Positions 13,597 through 27,009 of a DNA stretch of 64,000 bases are shown here, in pieces. Where the stretch lies: positions 31,127,006 through 31,191,005 of the forward strand of contig CP099840.1 of the NCBI GenBank assembly GCA_030062745.1, given 5' to 3'. Within the stretch, counting starts at the first letter, position 1; the number at the start of each line of letters is the position of its first letter. This DNA comes from Capitulum mitella. Its lineage: Eukaryota; Arthropoda; Thecostraca; Pollicipedomorpha; Pollicipedidae. The notes beneath the pieces were generated by a model that did not search any database, had not been told where the DNA came from, and saw nothing but the letters and a program-made list of their open reading frames with translations. The position numbers were made by a program, and so were the translations under genes.

Positions 13597-13684
<88 letters not shown>
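13597..13684 (+). repeat. CT microsatellite
   Basis: About 88 bases of CT with a few T or C interruptions, followed by an ACACAC/CTCACA stretch. Confidence 0.95.
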
Positions 13685-13685
<1 letters not shown>

Positions 13686-13719
13686 ACACATACACTCACG
13701 CACACTGTACGTCACCGCT

Positions 13720-14060
13720 CAGCTACCCACCAGTCCGAACCATGCCACCGGCCGGCTCCCCCGGCGGTCCGGACCCCAACACCCCCCGCTCCGGAGCCCG
13801 GACCCCCTGTCTCCCGCCGCCGGGAGGGACAGACGGCCGCTGTAATTAGCGGGGCGGCTCGTCTCGTGTCGCCGCCCGGCTAATTTCGGCGGCCCCACTG
13901 ATGTAGCGCCGCCTCTCACGGAGGCGTGGCGCCCGATCAACAGCTGGTCGCCGCAGCCGGCGTCAAAACGAAAACGGCCCGCGCCGCGGCCCCGCCAATT
14001 ATGTGGCGCCTACCGCGGGCCGTTCGGTCGCAGCCGCCAGCACTGCGAACGGTACGCCGC
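13720..14060. other. CpG-rich patch next to CT microsatellite
   Basis: CpG-dense, with a lone CCAATTATG core at about 13995-14003. No coding evidence. Confidence 0.35.
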
Positions 14061-15100
14061 CCGAGCGTGCCTTATCAATCTGTGTCAGTCTGTGACGGAA
14101 ACCGAGGAAAACAACCCGTACTCTCGCACGCCTCTGGAGGTTATGAAACATACAACCGGAGTCCTGTACTATGCCGCAAATACGATTCTGCGATTACCGT
14201 AGTCCATCTTAGCCCGCCATTGCTGCAGGTAAAATACCACCGTGGCCTACTCTATTGGCCAGCAGCGGCAACTGCCGCCCACACGTCCTCCAGCGTTTCC
14301 GGGGATCTGAAATGATGAAAACGCTAATTTAGATTGCCTTTGATGTCCGTTCCAGCCCTCTCTGCTGAAGAAGGCACACCGATTGGGGGCAGCTGATCAA
14401 GGAATAGATAAACAAAGATCGGTGGCCTGTGGCATAACCAGGATTCTCGGCGGGGGGGGGGGCTAAGATTGAAATGCCTAATTACTACGCATGCCGTTTT
14501 ATTTCAGGCATGGGACATTGACCCTATCCAGATAACACACCCTAAGATTTTAAATACGAAAGTACATTACTTTTAATCCTAAAACGCCTTTTTTCTTTTA
14601 AGCAAATTAGATGTGATATTGGATCAGTTTTTGGAGACCTCTTACCACCAGGGAGGATCAAATGGTTCCTGTGACACCCCTCTTGCTACTCTTCTGCCGG
14701 TGACGGGTGCAAAGGAAAACCGACGATGTTCTCGCCACATTGTAAAGGATTTAACTGCTCGTTAATTCTGCTGTCTAGAGCGATCGTACATGATTCTGAA
14801 TGACGCAGCAGCAGGCTGACAATGCTTGAGAACGCAGAGGCCTGCACTGTCCGTGGTAATGTGCCAATGATCTGCGAAATTCAACCATGACAGAGAAGTA
14901 AAATGGTCATAAATGGCCGGCGATTCACTTGGCGGTAACCTTACAGAGATGATTGCCATCCAAATGACATGGTAACAGGTCCATTTGTGATTCAAACGAC
15001 ACAATAACCGTTTCATCTGCGAGCCGGCCACATGCCTGCGCTCTTTAATAACACCGGCAAAGGTGCATGAATCATCCGGACGAGAAAAACTCTCGATGGC
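14060..15100. other. Intergenic with a lone hAT-like end
   Basis: TGTGGCATAACCAGGATTCT at about 14431 followed by a G-run resembles a hAT MITE left end. No convincing right end within about 300 bases. Confidence 0.35.
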
Positions 15101-15107
15101 GCCGTGC

Positions 15108-15512
15108 GGCGCTCTGGCGCCCTGGCGACGCTCTGGCGTCCTGATGACTCCCTGGCGCCCTGGTGACTCCCTGGCGCCCTGGTGATTCTCTGACGTCTTG
15201 GTGATTCTCTGGCGCCCTGGTGATTCTCTGGCGCCCTGGTGATTCTCTGACGTCTTGGTGGCTCTCTGGCGCCCTGGTGACTCCCTGGCGCCCTGGTGAC
15301 TCCCTGGCGCCCTGGTGATTCTCTGGCGCCCTGGTGATTCTCTGGCGCCCTGGTGATTCTCTGACGTCTTGGTGGCTCTCTGGCGCCCTGGTGACTCCCT
15401 GGCGCCCTGGTGACTTCTCTGGCGTCCTGATGACTCCCTGGCGCCCTGGTGATTCTCTGGCGCCCTGGTGATTCTCTGACGTCTTGGTGGCTCTCTGGCG
15501 CCCGGGCTACAC
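15108..15512 (+). repeat. 19-bp minisatellite with higher-order structure
   Basis: The basic unit is GATTCTCTGGCGCCCTGGT with variants GACTCCCT and GACGTCTTGGTGGCTCTCT. The variant CTGACGTCTTGGTG recurs at 15190, 15247, 15361 and 15476, spaced by multiples of 19 (57, 114, 115), so blocks of three and six units were amplified. No unit has a stop on the minus strand, producing a spurious 214-codon frame (15657-15013). Confidence 0.9.
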
Positions 15513-15519
15513 GCCGGAG

Positions 15520-17110
15520 TCTGCGGCGTGCGTCAGTCGAGACCCGTGTTCGGCCATTACAGTAACGAACGGGGGTGGACGGAGAGTCATGCGCCATCAG
15601 CCGGCCGACGGCGCCGCGCGGTGAAAGGCCGGCCACGAACGGCGGACACAGCCGCACGAACCGGCGCTCTCACGACTCGAGCAGGCGGCCGGCGGCCAGA
15701 TGACCGCGTAATATTAGCCCATTCATGCGTCTGCCCGTGCGCCCCTGCATTCTACTGTGTCACGATCCGGCCACTTTCTCCGCGTTACGTCAGAGTAACG
15801 ACTGCAGTCGCTTTAAACATGCTGTCTGCTCCGTTTGGCGATAATTGCAGTCGATATATCCGCCGGCACTGTCGTTCTCCCTGGGGTGTAAATTGTGGCC
15901 GGCGTCTTTTGTCTCGCGAGAGGTCGGCAGAACGAGTCGACCGACGCAGGGAGCTCGACTGGCGGCAGTGGGTCGGCACGAGCGTGACCAGCGTACCTGA
16001 GTCGGTCGATGGTTTACCGGGTCCAAGCTTCTGCTGGGCCCAGCAGGCGAGTTTTTCCCGCCCGCCGCCGGCCGGAAGCGGTTTGTGCCGAGTATTTGCT
16101 CTGCGGCCCGCCGGCGGGCCGTGTTTGTGTTTCATGCCGACAAAGTGTGCAACAGGCAGCGAGGTAAACAGAGCCGTTCTGCAGAGACATTGGGCCGGCG
16201 CAGGATCAACGCAAACCTTTTGGGGCTTTCAATAACCTCAGGTCACCTGCCAGCCTACTTTTATTTTTCCAATCAAGCTCACTCACAGATTGAACCAAAA
16301 TGGTCGAAATGGAGAGCACCTCCTTGCCGTGCCTTAATGGCTGGCGGCTGGAGCGCTCGGCAGGTGCCTCATCACGACGGAGCGGACGGAAGCCCATTGA
16401 GGACGTGCTCTCGGATCCCGATCCGTTCTCCTATCACGCCGGCGGCGCGACATCAGAGTCAAAGGCGGCGTTCTCGCCCGTTTTGACGCGAAGAAAGCGG
16501 AGATTAACTAGCGTCAGGTCGTTGAGGCCGTCGGACCGGCAGCTGTTACCCCGAGCGTAAAGTCGCCGGCTCAGACTCGGCCACCGAGGTGCGCCATGGT
16601 GTCACGCGAAATTATGAAGCGCTCCGGCGAAATTTACGAGGCACGACGGCAGGCCGTCCCGACCCGACGCGGATAACGTCGCCTGTCACGGCGACAAAAC
16701 TGCCGTCCGGTAATGGTCGTGACGGGGCGAGGCTGAAGTACGTCGGTGACCATGAGGCAAGATGTAAACGATCACTGTGTACTTCTCGTTGCAGACGTGG
16801 GGGTCGTAAAGAATGCCATTGTTATATGAGGGTGTGAATGGACACGAGCATCACGAACTCGAGGGCGAGCAATGTCTGCAAAGCTGCACATCAGAAGCGG
16901 CAGGATTAATTTGACCTTCGCTGTCGTCGTCGGCCCTTCAGTTATCCATCACGGCCGGGTTCAGCCGGGTGTGAGTCCTCCAGAACTGTCTGCCGCCGTA
17001 GACTGTGAGCCTCTGCAGCGGCGACTGAGAGCGACCGGCACGCAGCTCCCCTCCCCGGCTACTGACGTCACCCGCGCACCGGCGGCATTTAAATCCCGCC
17101 TTAATTAACC
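15520..17110. other. CpG-rich region with CRE and homeodomain-like motifs
   Basis: Mixed CpG-dense DNA after the 19-bp minisatellite. TGACGTCA (17063-17070) is a full CRE. TTAATTAA (17101-17108) is a homeodomain-type palindrome, followed at once by a GATA-like CTTATCT. No gene recognised. Confidence 0.4.
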
Positions 17111-17639
17111 ATCTTATCTGGGACCTCAGCTGGGAGCTGGGGCGTTAATTGTTAAAGCCTTCTTTCAGGCTGTGACTTGCAGTTAGTCCACTGGAATGGG
17201 CTCTTCACGAGCGAAAAGGTTCCATCGAGGACCGAAGGCGAGTCCACAGCCAGAAACAGATTGCCCGCGATTCCTCGAGTCATTAAGCCAATGGTTTGTT
17301 GTTCTCTTTATGTTACCAGAAGGCGATGTTAATGTCTCCATGACAAGCCAGAATTTCTACACATCATTTCGCTTGCCTTTCCTGGGAGAAACGGCAGCAC
17401 GCTACCAACTGTAACAAGCGCAAATGGAGCCGCTTACTATCAGTTAAACTCATTAAAATGCTTCCAACAAGCAAATAATTTGAGGATCGCATAATTTCAA
17501 GCACCTTTTACCAGCAGTCTGTGTTTTGCTTTCCGACGAGCACCGCAGCCACACCAGTGGTTCCTACAAGGCGTTCCACACCAAACGTCACACCACACTA
17601 ACACGCCGAGTGGTCTGTGTGCTGCGACCACGGACTGGC

Positions 17640-17960
17640 GGCATGTCCTCCCGCGGCCATCACCGCCGTGCGGGCCCGGCCCGGCCCTGTGATCCACTCC
17701 CAGGGCCGACACTGCATGACGGCGGTGTGACAACGGCCGGCCGGCCGGCTCCGGACACCGCCGGAGCGGGCTGGATACCGGGCTGGATCCGCGGCCCCGG
17801 CCGTCGCGGCCGGCTCCGGCCCGTGGTCACGGCGGCGTGACTGTCGGAACTGATACCGATCGGCGGTCACGGCCGACCCACGGCGCTCCGGCCGGCTGAT
17901 CAGCGGTCAGATGACGCCCCCACGAAGCTCGTCAACAGGCGACGGGGTCTCACGGTACTT
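17640..17960. other. CpG-rich patch, no gene recognised
   Basis: GGCCGGCC-rich, with overlapping compositional frames on both strands. Confidence 0.35.
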
Positions 17961-20070
17961 ACCAACAGCAGGGAAACCTCGCAAAAATGTTCAGCAAAGC
18001 CACAGCGGCAGGATGCACAGGCTATGAGGCAAGCCATTTTCAAAGTCCTTGTTTGATATCAATGATGTCTTATCTCGCCATGTATTTATTGAAACTATAT
18101 GTGATCGGCGATATCCATTTGGTATCAGTTAGAAATATATCTATAGTCACTAATTTCATTTTGTCAGTACCCAATTAACCCCTCCAAAAAAATAAAAAGA
18201 GTCAAAAACAAAAGCGAAATGGAGAGCTCCACTCGCGGAACAGTTGCCTTGATACTGACTTAATGCAGCAGGCACTTCGGCAACAGCCTGGTGTGATATC
18301 TCACCTCTGTCTCCAACAGTCAGCTGGGCGTGACGTGCCCCCCCCCTCTCACCGGAAAAATTTGGCCCAGTATGACTGCGGCGTCTCGATTACGACAATG
18401 GCAGCGGTGCCAGCCATGTCCACTGAGCAGGCTGCGACACAGCTGGCCGCCAGCGCCATCTGTGGACGGGTCTCTTCATCACCGTGACTGCCGGACGGGA
18501 GGCGGACCTCGGAGTCGCCTTTCACCCGACCTCCAACCCGAAACTGTGGCTATCGGACGCAAGTAAAGTGCTGCTCAGACCTCTCTCATTAATCCCAAAG
18601 CCTCGAAATGACGAGAACTTGTCGGAAGAGAATTCCAACCAACACTAAATGAAACGAGACGCCTGTCTTCGTTCCAGTCTCGGATCGCAGATGGCCACAC
18701 GCGGAACTAGGGACCCTTCCAGTTTTAAAGCAGACACCAACCCTCCTCCCAACCCTTCCCAACTCTCCTCATTTCTTGTCTTGCATGCAGCCATCCCGAG
18801 TGCTGATCGAGAGTGCGGACATCAGAAGAGAACAAATCCTCTCCGTTATCGGCTTCTCGTTCCGCGCTTGATGGCTTCACCGGCCGACGTCAGTTTCGAT
18901 CAGGCTCTGACGCGGCGTCAGACGTGTGAACGGCTTTACGCGTCAAAGAACTGCCGACGTCGACAGTGATGTCATCGATTCGACGTTGGTGTACTGGATG
19001 AGCATGGGGAAACTGAGGACGAAAGGAGTGTAAGATATGTCGATGATAATGTCATATGAGATACATTCGAAAGCTATAATATTACAAAAGGTATAGCAAT
19101 GCACTCGGCAAGGTGCCATTCAGAACGTTTTTTTTTTTTTTAGATCAGCGCGTAAAGTTTGGAGACATCGATCTTAATGCTGTGAAACGACTTTTATCTA
19201 CCGAATACTTAAGATGCATACATGAAATCCAGATATTTTGTCTACGAAACGAACCATACTGAAAAAAAACATCCATTGAGACATGAAAAGACAGCAGGAA
19301 ATAAGCATTTTACAAAATAGGAAGGCTAAATGTACACCTGCAATCTGACTGAATCATTAGTTTGCGACATAATCATCGTTTGGTTCATAATCAACAGTCT
19401 CAAATGGCGCAAACCTGAGAGAAATTGCCTCTTCCCGTAAAACTGCTGCAGACCTTTAGTCAAGGCACACACGGGAAGATATGTCACATCCCGGAACGTG
19501 CCAAGACTGCTCACGGATGTTGACCGTGGTGAAAGTCTGCAATTCGCATTTTTTTGGTTTTGTTAGCGGTGGGTGCAGATCCCGGTGGATCGAGAGGATC
19601 TAAATCCTCACTTTTCAGAGATCTTAAGATTATGCCTACGACAGTGACTGGAAAAGAGAATGTTTCAAATCCCATTCAGACCCAACAATTTTCGTAAATC
19701 TTCAGCTATGTCCGCGACAGGTATCTTTTCGACGAGAAAAAATGATCGGTATTTATGGAGACCCCAACTTGCACGTTGGACGAGTCATCACACCAGTCAC
19801 GATTGGCTGGTATACAGGTTTGTGCATGTTGCTAGAAGTGCTGTCCATCATCGGTTAGCTGAGCCTGCGTCTGTGAAATAACGTGCAACGTTGGCCTGTT
19901 CTCATGTAATGTAGATCTGTGCCTCATCAAACCAACACTAAGAGTTTGATTCGGCAAACGTTCTATCACCCGGTAAACCACGGTCTGGAGATGTCAAATT
20001 ACGAGCTTAAATCAACGGGCCCTTGACATGCAGACGAAAGCCAAATTAGCTTTACACTACTGAGGAGAAG
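17960..20070. other. Intergenic, no gene recognised
   Basis: Mixed composition with a T-run near 19127. Short frames only. Confidence 0.4.
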
Positions 20071-20870
20071 GGAGACGGCTCGCATCGGAGCGGTCACGAC
20101 TCAGCACTGCTGCACGCGGAGCTATTCGCGGGGTCACAAGAGCGGACCTCCGATCAGATAAGACCCACCCCCGGTCACGTTCACGCCGGCGTTCAGCCGC
20201 CGTGTGGACGTAACCGCCGGACGCCCACCACTCTGGAGGAGCGAGGAAAGCTAACTGACAACGACGGGCGCCGAGAGTGGGGTCTGCGTGACGTCATGTA
20301 CTGCGAACGTCATGCAAAGCGACGGACCCATCCCGAGGCCAGCGGAAACGACGGAGACAGCGGCCGCCCGGTCCGCCGTCCCCCCGCCTGGCCGCCACCG
20401 CGCGCGACTGAATGACCCAAATCTGCAGCAGCAATCACGGCGCCGCTACCGGCGCCGTCCCAGTCAGCGAGTCGGAACTGAAAGGGCCGCGTCCGGCGGT
20501 GGGCGTGGCCGCGCGCAAAACACGGCGATCGGAGGGCGCGCGCGCCGATAGCGATCACGTTTCTCCCGGCGCCGGGCCGTTTTTGCCGGCCCGTGTCGGC
20601 CGCCGCCGCCGGAGCCGGCGCCGTAAGAAGCGTGCCGCCGCCTGTCGGTCCGGTGTCCGGCCCCGCCCGCGTCTGTCCGGACCGCCGATTGCGGGGCTTC
20701 ACGGCGCCGGCCGGCCGCGCGCGCGCCCGCCGCCGGGTAATTGGGCCCAATTAGTGTTGCTTTCTCGTGCGGGCGGTAAAACGAATTGCAACATCGCCGC
20801 CTTGCCGCCCGATTGGAGTTTGTCTTCTCCGTCGGATAGGAGAGGTGGATGAAAGATTCGGTTATGCTGA
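20070..20870. promoter_or_regulatory. CpG-rich patch with CRE and a paired-homeodomain palindrome
   Basis: TGACGTCA at 20289-20296. At 20738-20753 there is a perfect 16-base palindrome TAATTGGGCCCAATTA, two homeodomain cores in inverted orientation. Such sites suit paired-class dimers. Regulatory function is inference; overlapping frames here are compositional. Confidence 0.35.
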
Positions 20871-22240
20871 CCAAGAGGAGGCATTGACCTAAGGATTTGG
20901 CACCGATTTGGCACCGATTACTTGTTAAACCCGACCGCCAGTGAGATATTCCATTGGACTCGTGACAATGCAACTGTCTGATGAAACTTTCTTGTATTGT
21001 AGACATGTGTGTTTCATACCCATGTTTACCTAACGTGCATAAATTAAAGGAATAAATAAGTTATTGTTTGAAAGATTATTCACGTTTAGCTATTGTTGCA
21101 GCATAGCCGTCACCACGAAGAAGAAAAATGCGCTTTAGTGTCTCTGCAGTATTTAGCATGTTGCTGCCAGTCCTGTTTTGTTGGCGTAGCTTCCAAGCCA
21201 TTGAAGATAACATCCATGACTTTCTTCATTGCTCCCTCGTTCCACCTGAGCATTTGTAAAGCCTTACAGAGACTGCATTAACTCTGATGAAGAGAGTTCT
21301 GGTAAGCGCGGCAGCAATGAATCATTTCCTCGAAAACTTCGTGAACCGCATCTGCCCTTCTTTGAAGCGCGAGGCCAAACCAAAGTTATGCAAGGAATCT
21401 GAGAAATATGGATCAATACAATTTTTCCTCAATGACAGTTCCAATGACAGACAGACAGACAATGACAATTCCAATCACAGTACTGAACCGTAAATTAAGG
21501 GTCAATGACCTGGCAAAAGTCTGGAAAGTCAGACCAAAATTGTTTCAGGCGAAATCGCAGAGGGTGATTTGCATCGCCTCTTCAGGTCAAAGGTTCGAAC
21601 TTTATAATTGTCGTAACGCCAGTAATTGTTTTCTGGAGGAGGCATGTATATTCCTGACATTTAAACAGCACAGAGGTGCAATAAAAAATTTATGTTCGCC
21701 AGTTGTGAGCCAGTTTCATTTGTGCTTTGCATGTTTAGACGATCGCAATATTTTAAAAGCATAACATTCTATTCCGTGCATGAATGACAACGTTCAAAAA
21801 CCTTTCGCAGCGATGAATAGCCCACAATCAGTTATGATGAGATCATTTTTCAGTCGTGTTTATCAGTTTTCATTCACCTTCACTTTGTGACAAGATTGAG
21901 ACTTGGAGCTGTTGGATGTCATCCAAGGAAAAGAGACCGATCTTTCACAAGTTCTTTCACATCTTTCAAGATCTTCCACACGTCCAAGTTATTTGCGGGT
22001 GGAGACGTCTAATGCGTACATCACTGGTGCCACCAATGTTTCTATCCATCATATAAAATCAGTATTCGGTCTTTTGGCATTCCGTAACATAACAAAATCC
22101 CTGCGGAAATCCAGGAAGGTTGGGTGCAACTTGTCTTCGAAATATGCGTAAAGAAAACAGACGGTGTTATACAACACTAGTCTCGTACGAAGGACCCCAC
22201 GAAGTTTGAAGAGGAGAAAGAACTTCGGTCTTCTCGTTCT
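20870..22240. other. Intergenic, AT-rich, no gene recognised
   Basis: Several 60-118 codon frames without known motifs or splice consistency. Tandem GACA units near 21447-21470. Confidence 0.4.
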
Positions 22241-22760
22241 AACTCTTCTTCCACGCGCCGTCATCAGATCATCTCGGACAGCACCTCAGCGTGTTCTGAC
22301 TGCGTTTATCGGGGTCCGTCGCCGGCCGGCTCCCGTCAGAGGCGCCTCGTTCTGCCGCCGCAGCGCGTTAGGCCGAGCCGGCTGCGGCGACACAGACCGC
22401 CGAGTCGGGGCATCTCGCGGCGGCGCGGCGGCCGGCCGTGTTTGTGTTGGTTCGCCGGCGGGTCTGCCGAGTTACGGCCCCACAGATGTGATGCGGAGGT
22501 CGCCGCCGGCGCCAGGTTATGATTAATTTTGACGCGTGCCCGGCCAGCCCGACAGGGCGCCGCCGGCCGACCACCCAGCCCCGCCAGTTGCGAAAACGCG
22601 CCGCTCCACGCTGCACGCGGCGTGTCAGCCGAATTGAGACCATCTGGCGGCGGCCTGTATAACACCGCCACGGCGTGACTGCTGAATACCGTGCAGCGAC
22701 ACCGTAATTTCCGCCCCGCAAACGTGGCCGCTCTGAACAGATCTGTCGTGATGGAGTTAC
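22240..22760. other. CpG-rich patch, no gene recognised
   Basis: Contains GATTAATTTT at about 22520 at the edge of GC-rich sequence. Frames on both strands look compositional. Confidence 0.35.
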
Positions 22761-23389
22761 ATCTGTGATAGTCTGTGGCACTGTCGCTCAATGCAGCTGC
22801 TTTCCGCGCTGGATTTCTCAGATATATGGACAGAATCAGATCATCAGTTGGCACTTGTTCCTGCCAGAAATGACAGGAACATGTTTTATGTTGTTTTCTC
22901 GAACAGTCTTCAAAAGACGAAAACATTTTCCTCTAACTCGGCTTGTCCGAATATCTGAATGCTCGAAAAGAACGCGGACCATGCCAGCACGCCTTTGTAG
23001 TGAAATTTCAAGCACATAAAATAGGCGATAAACCAAACCAGTATGAAAACTAGAAGTGCAGACAGCACGAAGGGAGCCTCCCTGCAGCATGCCGACTGTC
23101 GCTTAGTCGGCGCCAGCACCCGAGCGTCTGATGTTCACGGGCCACTTGATGGTGCGCTGCGGGTCAGTTGCGGCGTGCTGTGGTCCCCATCACCACGTAC
23201 CAAATGGCTTTGCATGACAGCCCCGCGACCCAAGTGCCCTTATGAGTCACCATCACAAGCCAAATGGCTCTGTCAGTCATTACCACGGACGTCGTGCCTC
23301 GCGGCTCGGCAAGTCAGCAACACGAACCATGACGTCCGGCGATTCATCGCCGCGGACCCAGCGGTTCGCTGTGCCATGAGGGACGGGAG

Positions 23390-23819
23390 GAGTCCTGGAC
23401 CGTCATCTCTGACGGGAGAGTTTCTGAACCTTCATCACTGACGGAAAGCTCTGCGGGTCGTCGCCATGAACAAAATGCTCTGCGAGCCGTTATCACGAAC
23501 GGAAGGCTCTGTGGACCATCATCATGGACAAAAGGCTATGTGAGCCATATCACGGTCATAATGCTCTGTGAGCCATCGACGTGGATGGAATGCTATGCGA
23601 GTCTTCATCACAGAGTGCGCTGTGGGCCGTCATCACGGACAGAATGCTCTGCGCGTCATTATCGCGGACAGAATGCTTTGTGAGCTGTCATTACGGGCGG
23701 AGTGCCTCTGCGAGCCACCATCAAGGACGGAGTGTCTCTGCGAGCCATCATCTCGGACGGAGTGTCTCTGCGAGAAATCAGCAGAAGCCGAATCGCTCCG
23801 CGAGTCGTCACCGCGGATC

Positions 23820-23820
<1 letters not shown>
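23390..23820 (+). repeat. Degenerate minisatellite, about 30-bp unit
   Basis: Units resemble GGACAGAATGCTCTGCGAGC followed by CATCATCAC. About 14 copies are diverged by point changes. Weaker, older copies reach back to about 23155. Confidence 0.8.
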
Positions 23821-26240
<2,420 letters not shown>

Positions 26241-26439
26241 TACGATGAATCCAGACGTTGCCGGTATACTCGCAGGCCACCGCAGCGCTACGTCATTTCG
26301 TCATTTCATCCCTTATCAAACTGCGCTGATACCAACTGATAAAATGGATTGAGAGCCCGTCACGGCCGGGGCATAGAACAAGCCAACAGCAGTGTAAACT
26401 GCCCACCCGTTAACAGACCACACCCATCGCCGGACGTCC

Positions 26440-26820
26440 GGACCTCCGTGAGGAAACAGGCGGCGGCACCCCGCTTTCCACTGGTCCACCGATGATCGTG
26501 GTCCTGCTGGTCTGCCGTCCGTCCAGCAGGGTGCGGGGTTCCCGTCCCGCCGCCGGCGTGCCTGTGTCTGTGGCCCCGGGTGTACCGGTGTCCCTGGCGC
26601 CGCTGGTCCGCCTCCGTCCAGTCGGGCCTGGCCCGGTGGGCGGCCGGCCGGGGGGCGGACCAATCTGGCTAATGAGCCGGCCCACCGCGAGACGAGTGGT
26701 GGCCTCGTCCGGACAGGATCGCCGGCGCATATTTCGCCGCGAACGCCGCCGCCCGGTTGACACCTGATTACTTTTGTCGCCGGCCGGGCGCGGACACGCC
26801 CGCCGCCTGCCGTGACCGGA
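26440..26820. other. CpG-rich patch, no gene recognised
   Basis: Pro/Arg/Gly-rich frames on both strands, directly left of the CCCAGT and 32-bp repeats. Confidence 0.35.
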
Positions 26821-26860
26821 CCCAGTCAGTCCCAGTCCCAGTCCCAGTCAGACCCAGTCC
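26821..26860 (+). repeat. CCCAGT hexamer repeat
   Basis: About six copies of CCCAGT with two CAGT/GACCCAGT variants, directly before the 32-bp minisatellite. Confidence 0.75.
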
Positions 26861-26867
26861 GGGTCAT

Positions 26868-27005
26868 GTCCGGATCACGGCAGGACAGCCGAGCTTCGTG
26901 TCCGGATCACGGCAGGACAACCGAGCTTCGTGTCCGGATCACGTCAGGACAACCGAGCTTCGTGTCCGGATCACGTCAGGACAGTCGGGCTCCGTGTCCG
27001 GGACA
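26868..27005 (+). repeat. 32-bp minisatellite, about 4 copies
   Basis: The unit starts GTCCGGATCACGGCAGGACA and ends CCGAGCTTCGT. A C-run and ordinary sequence follow. Confidence 0.88.
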
Positions 27006-27009
27006 GCTG

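Noticed and set aside
15013-15657. 214-codon minus-strand repeat protein
   Set aside because: Produced entirely by the 19-bp minisatellite; flanking sequence gives no support for a gene.
21585-21605. AGGTTCGAAC as a tRNA B box
   Set aside because: No A box or acceptor stem at tRNA distance.
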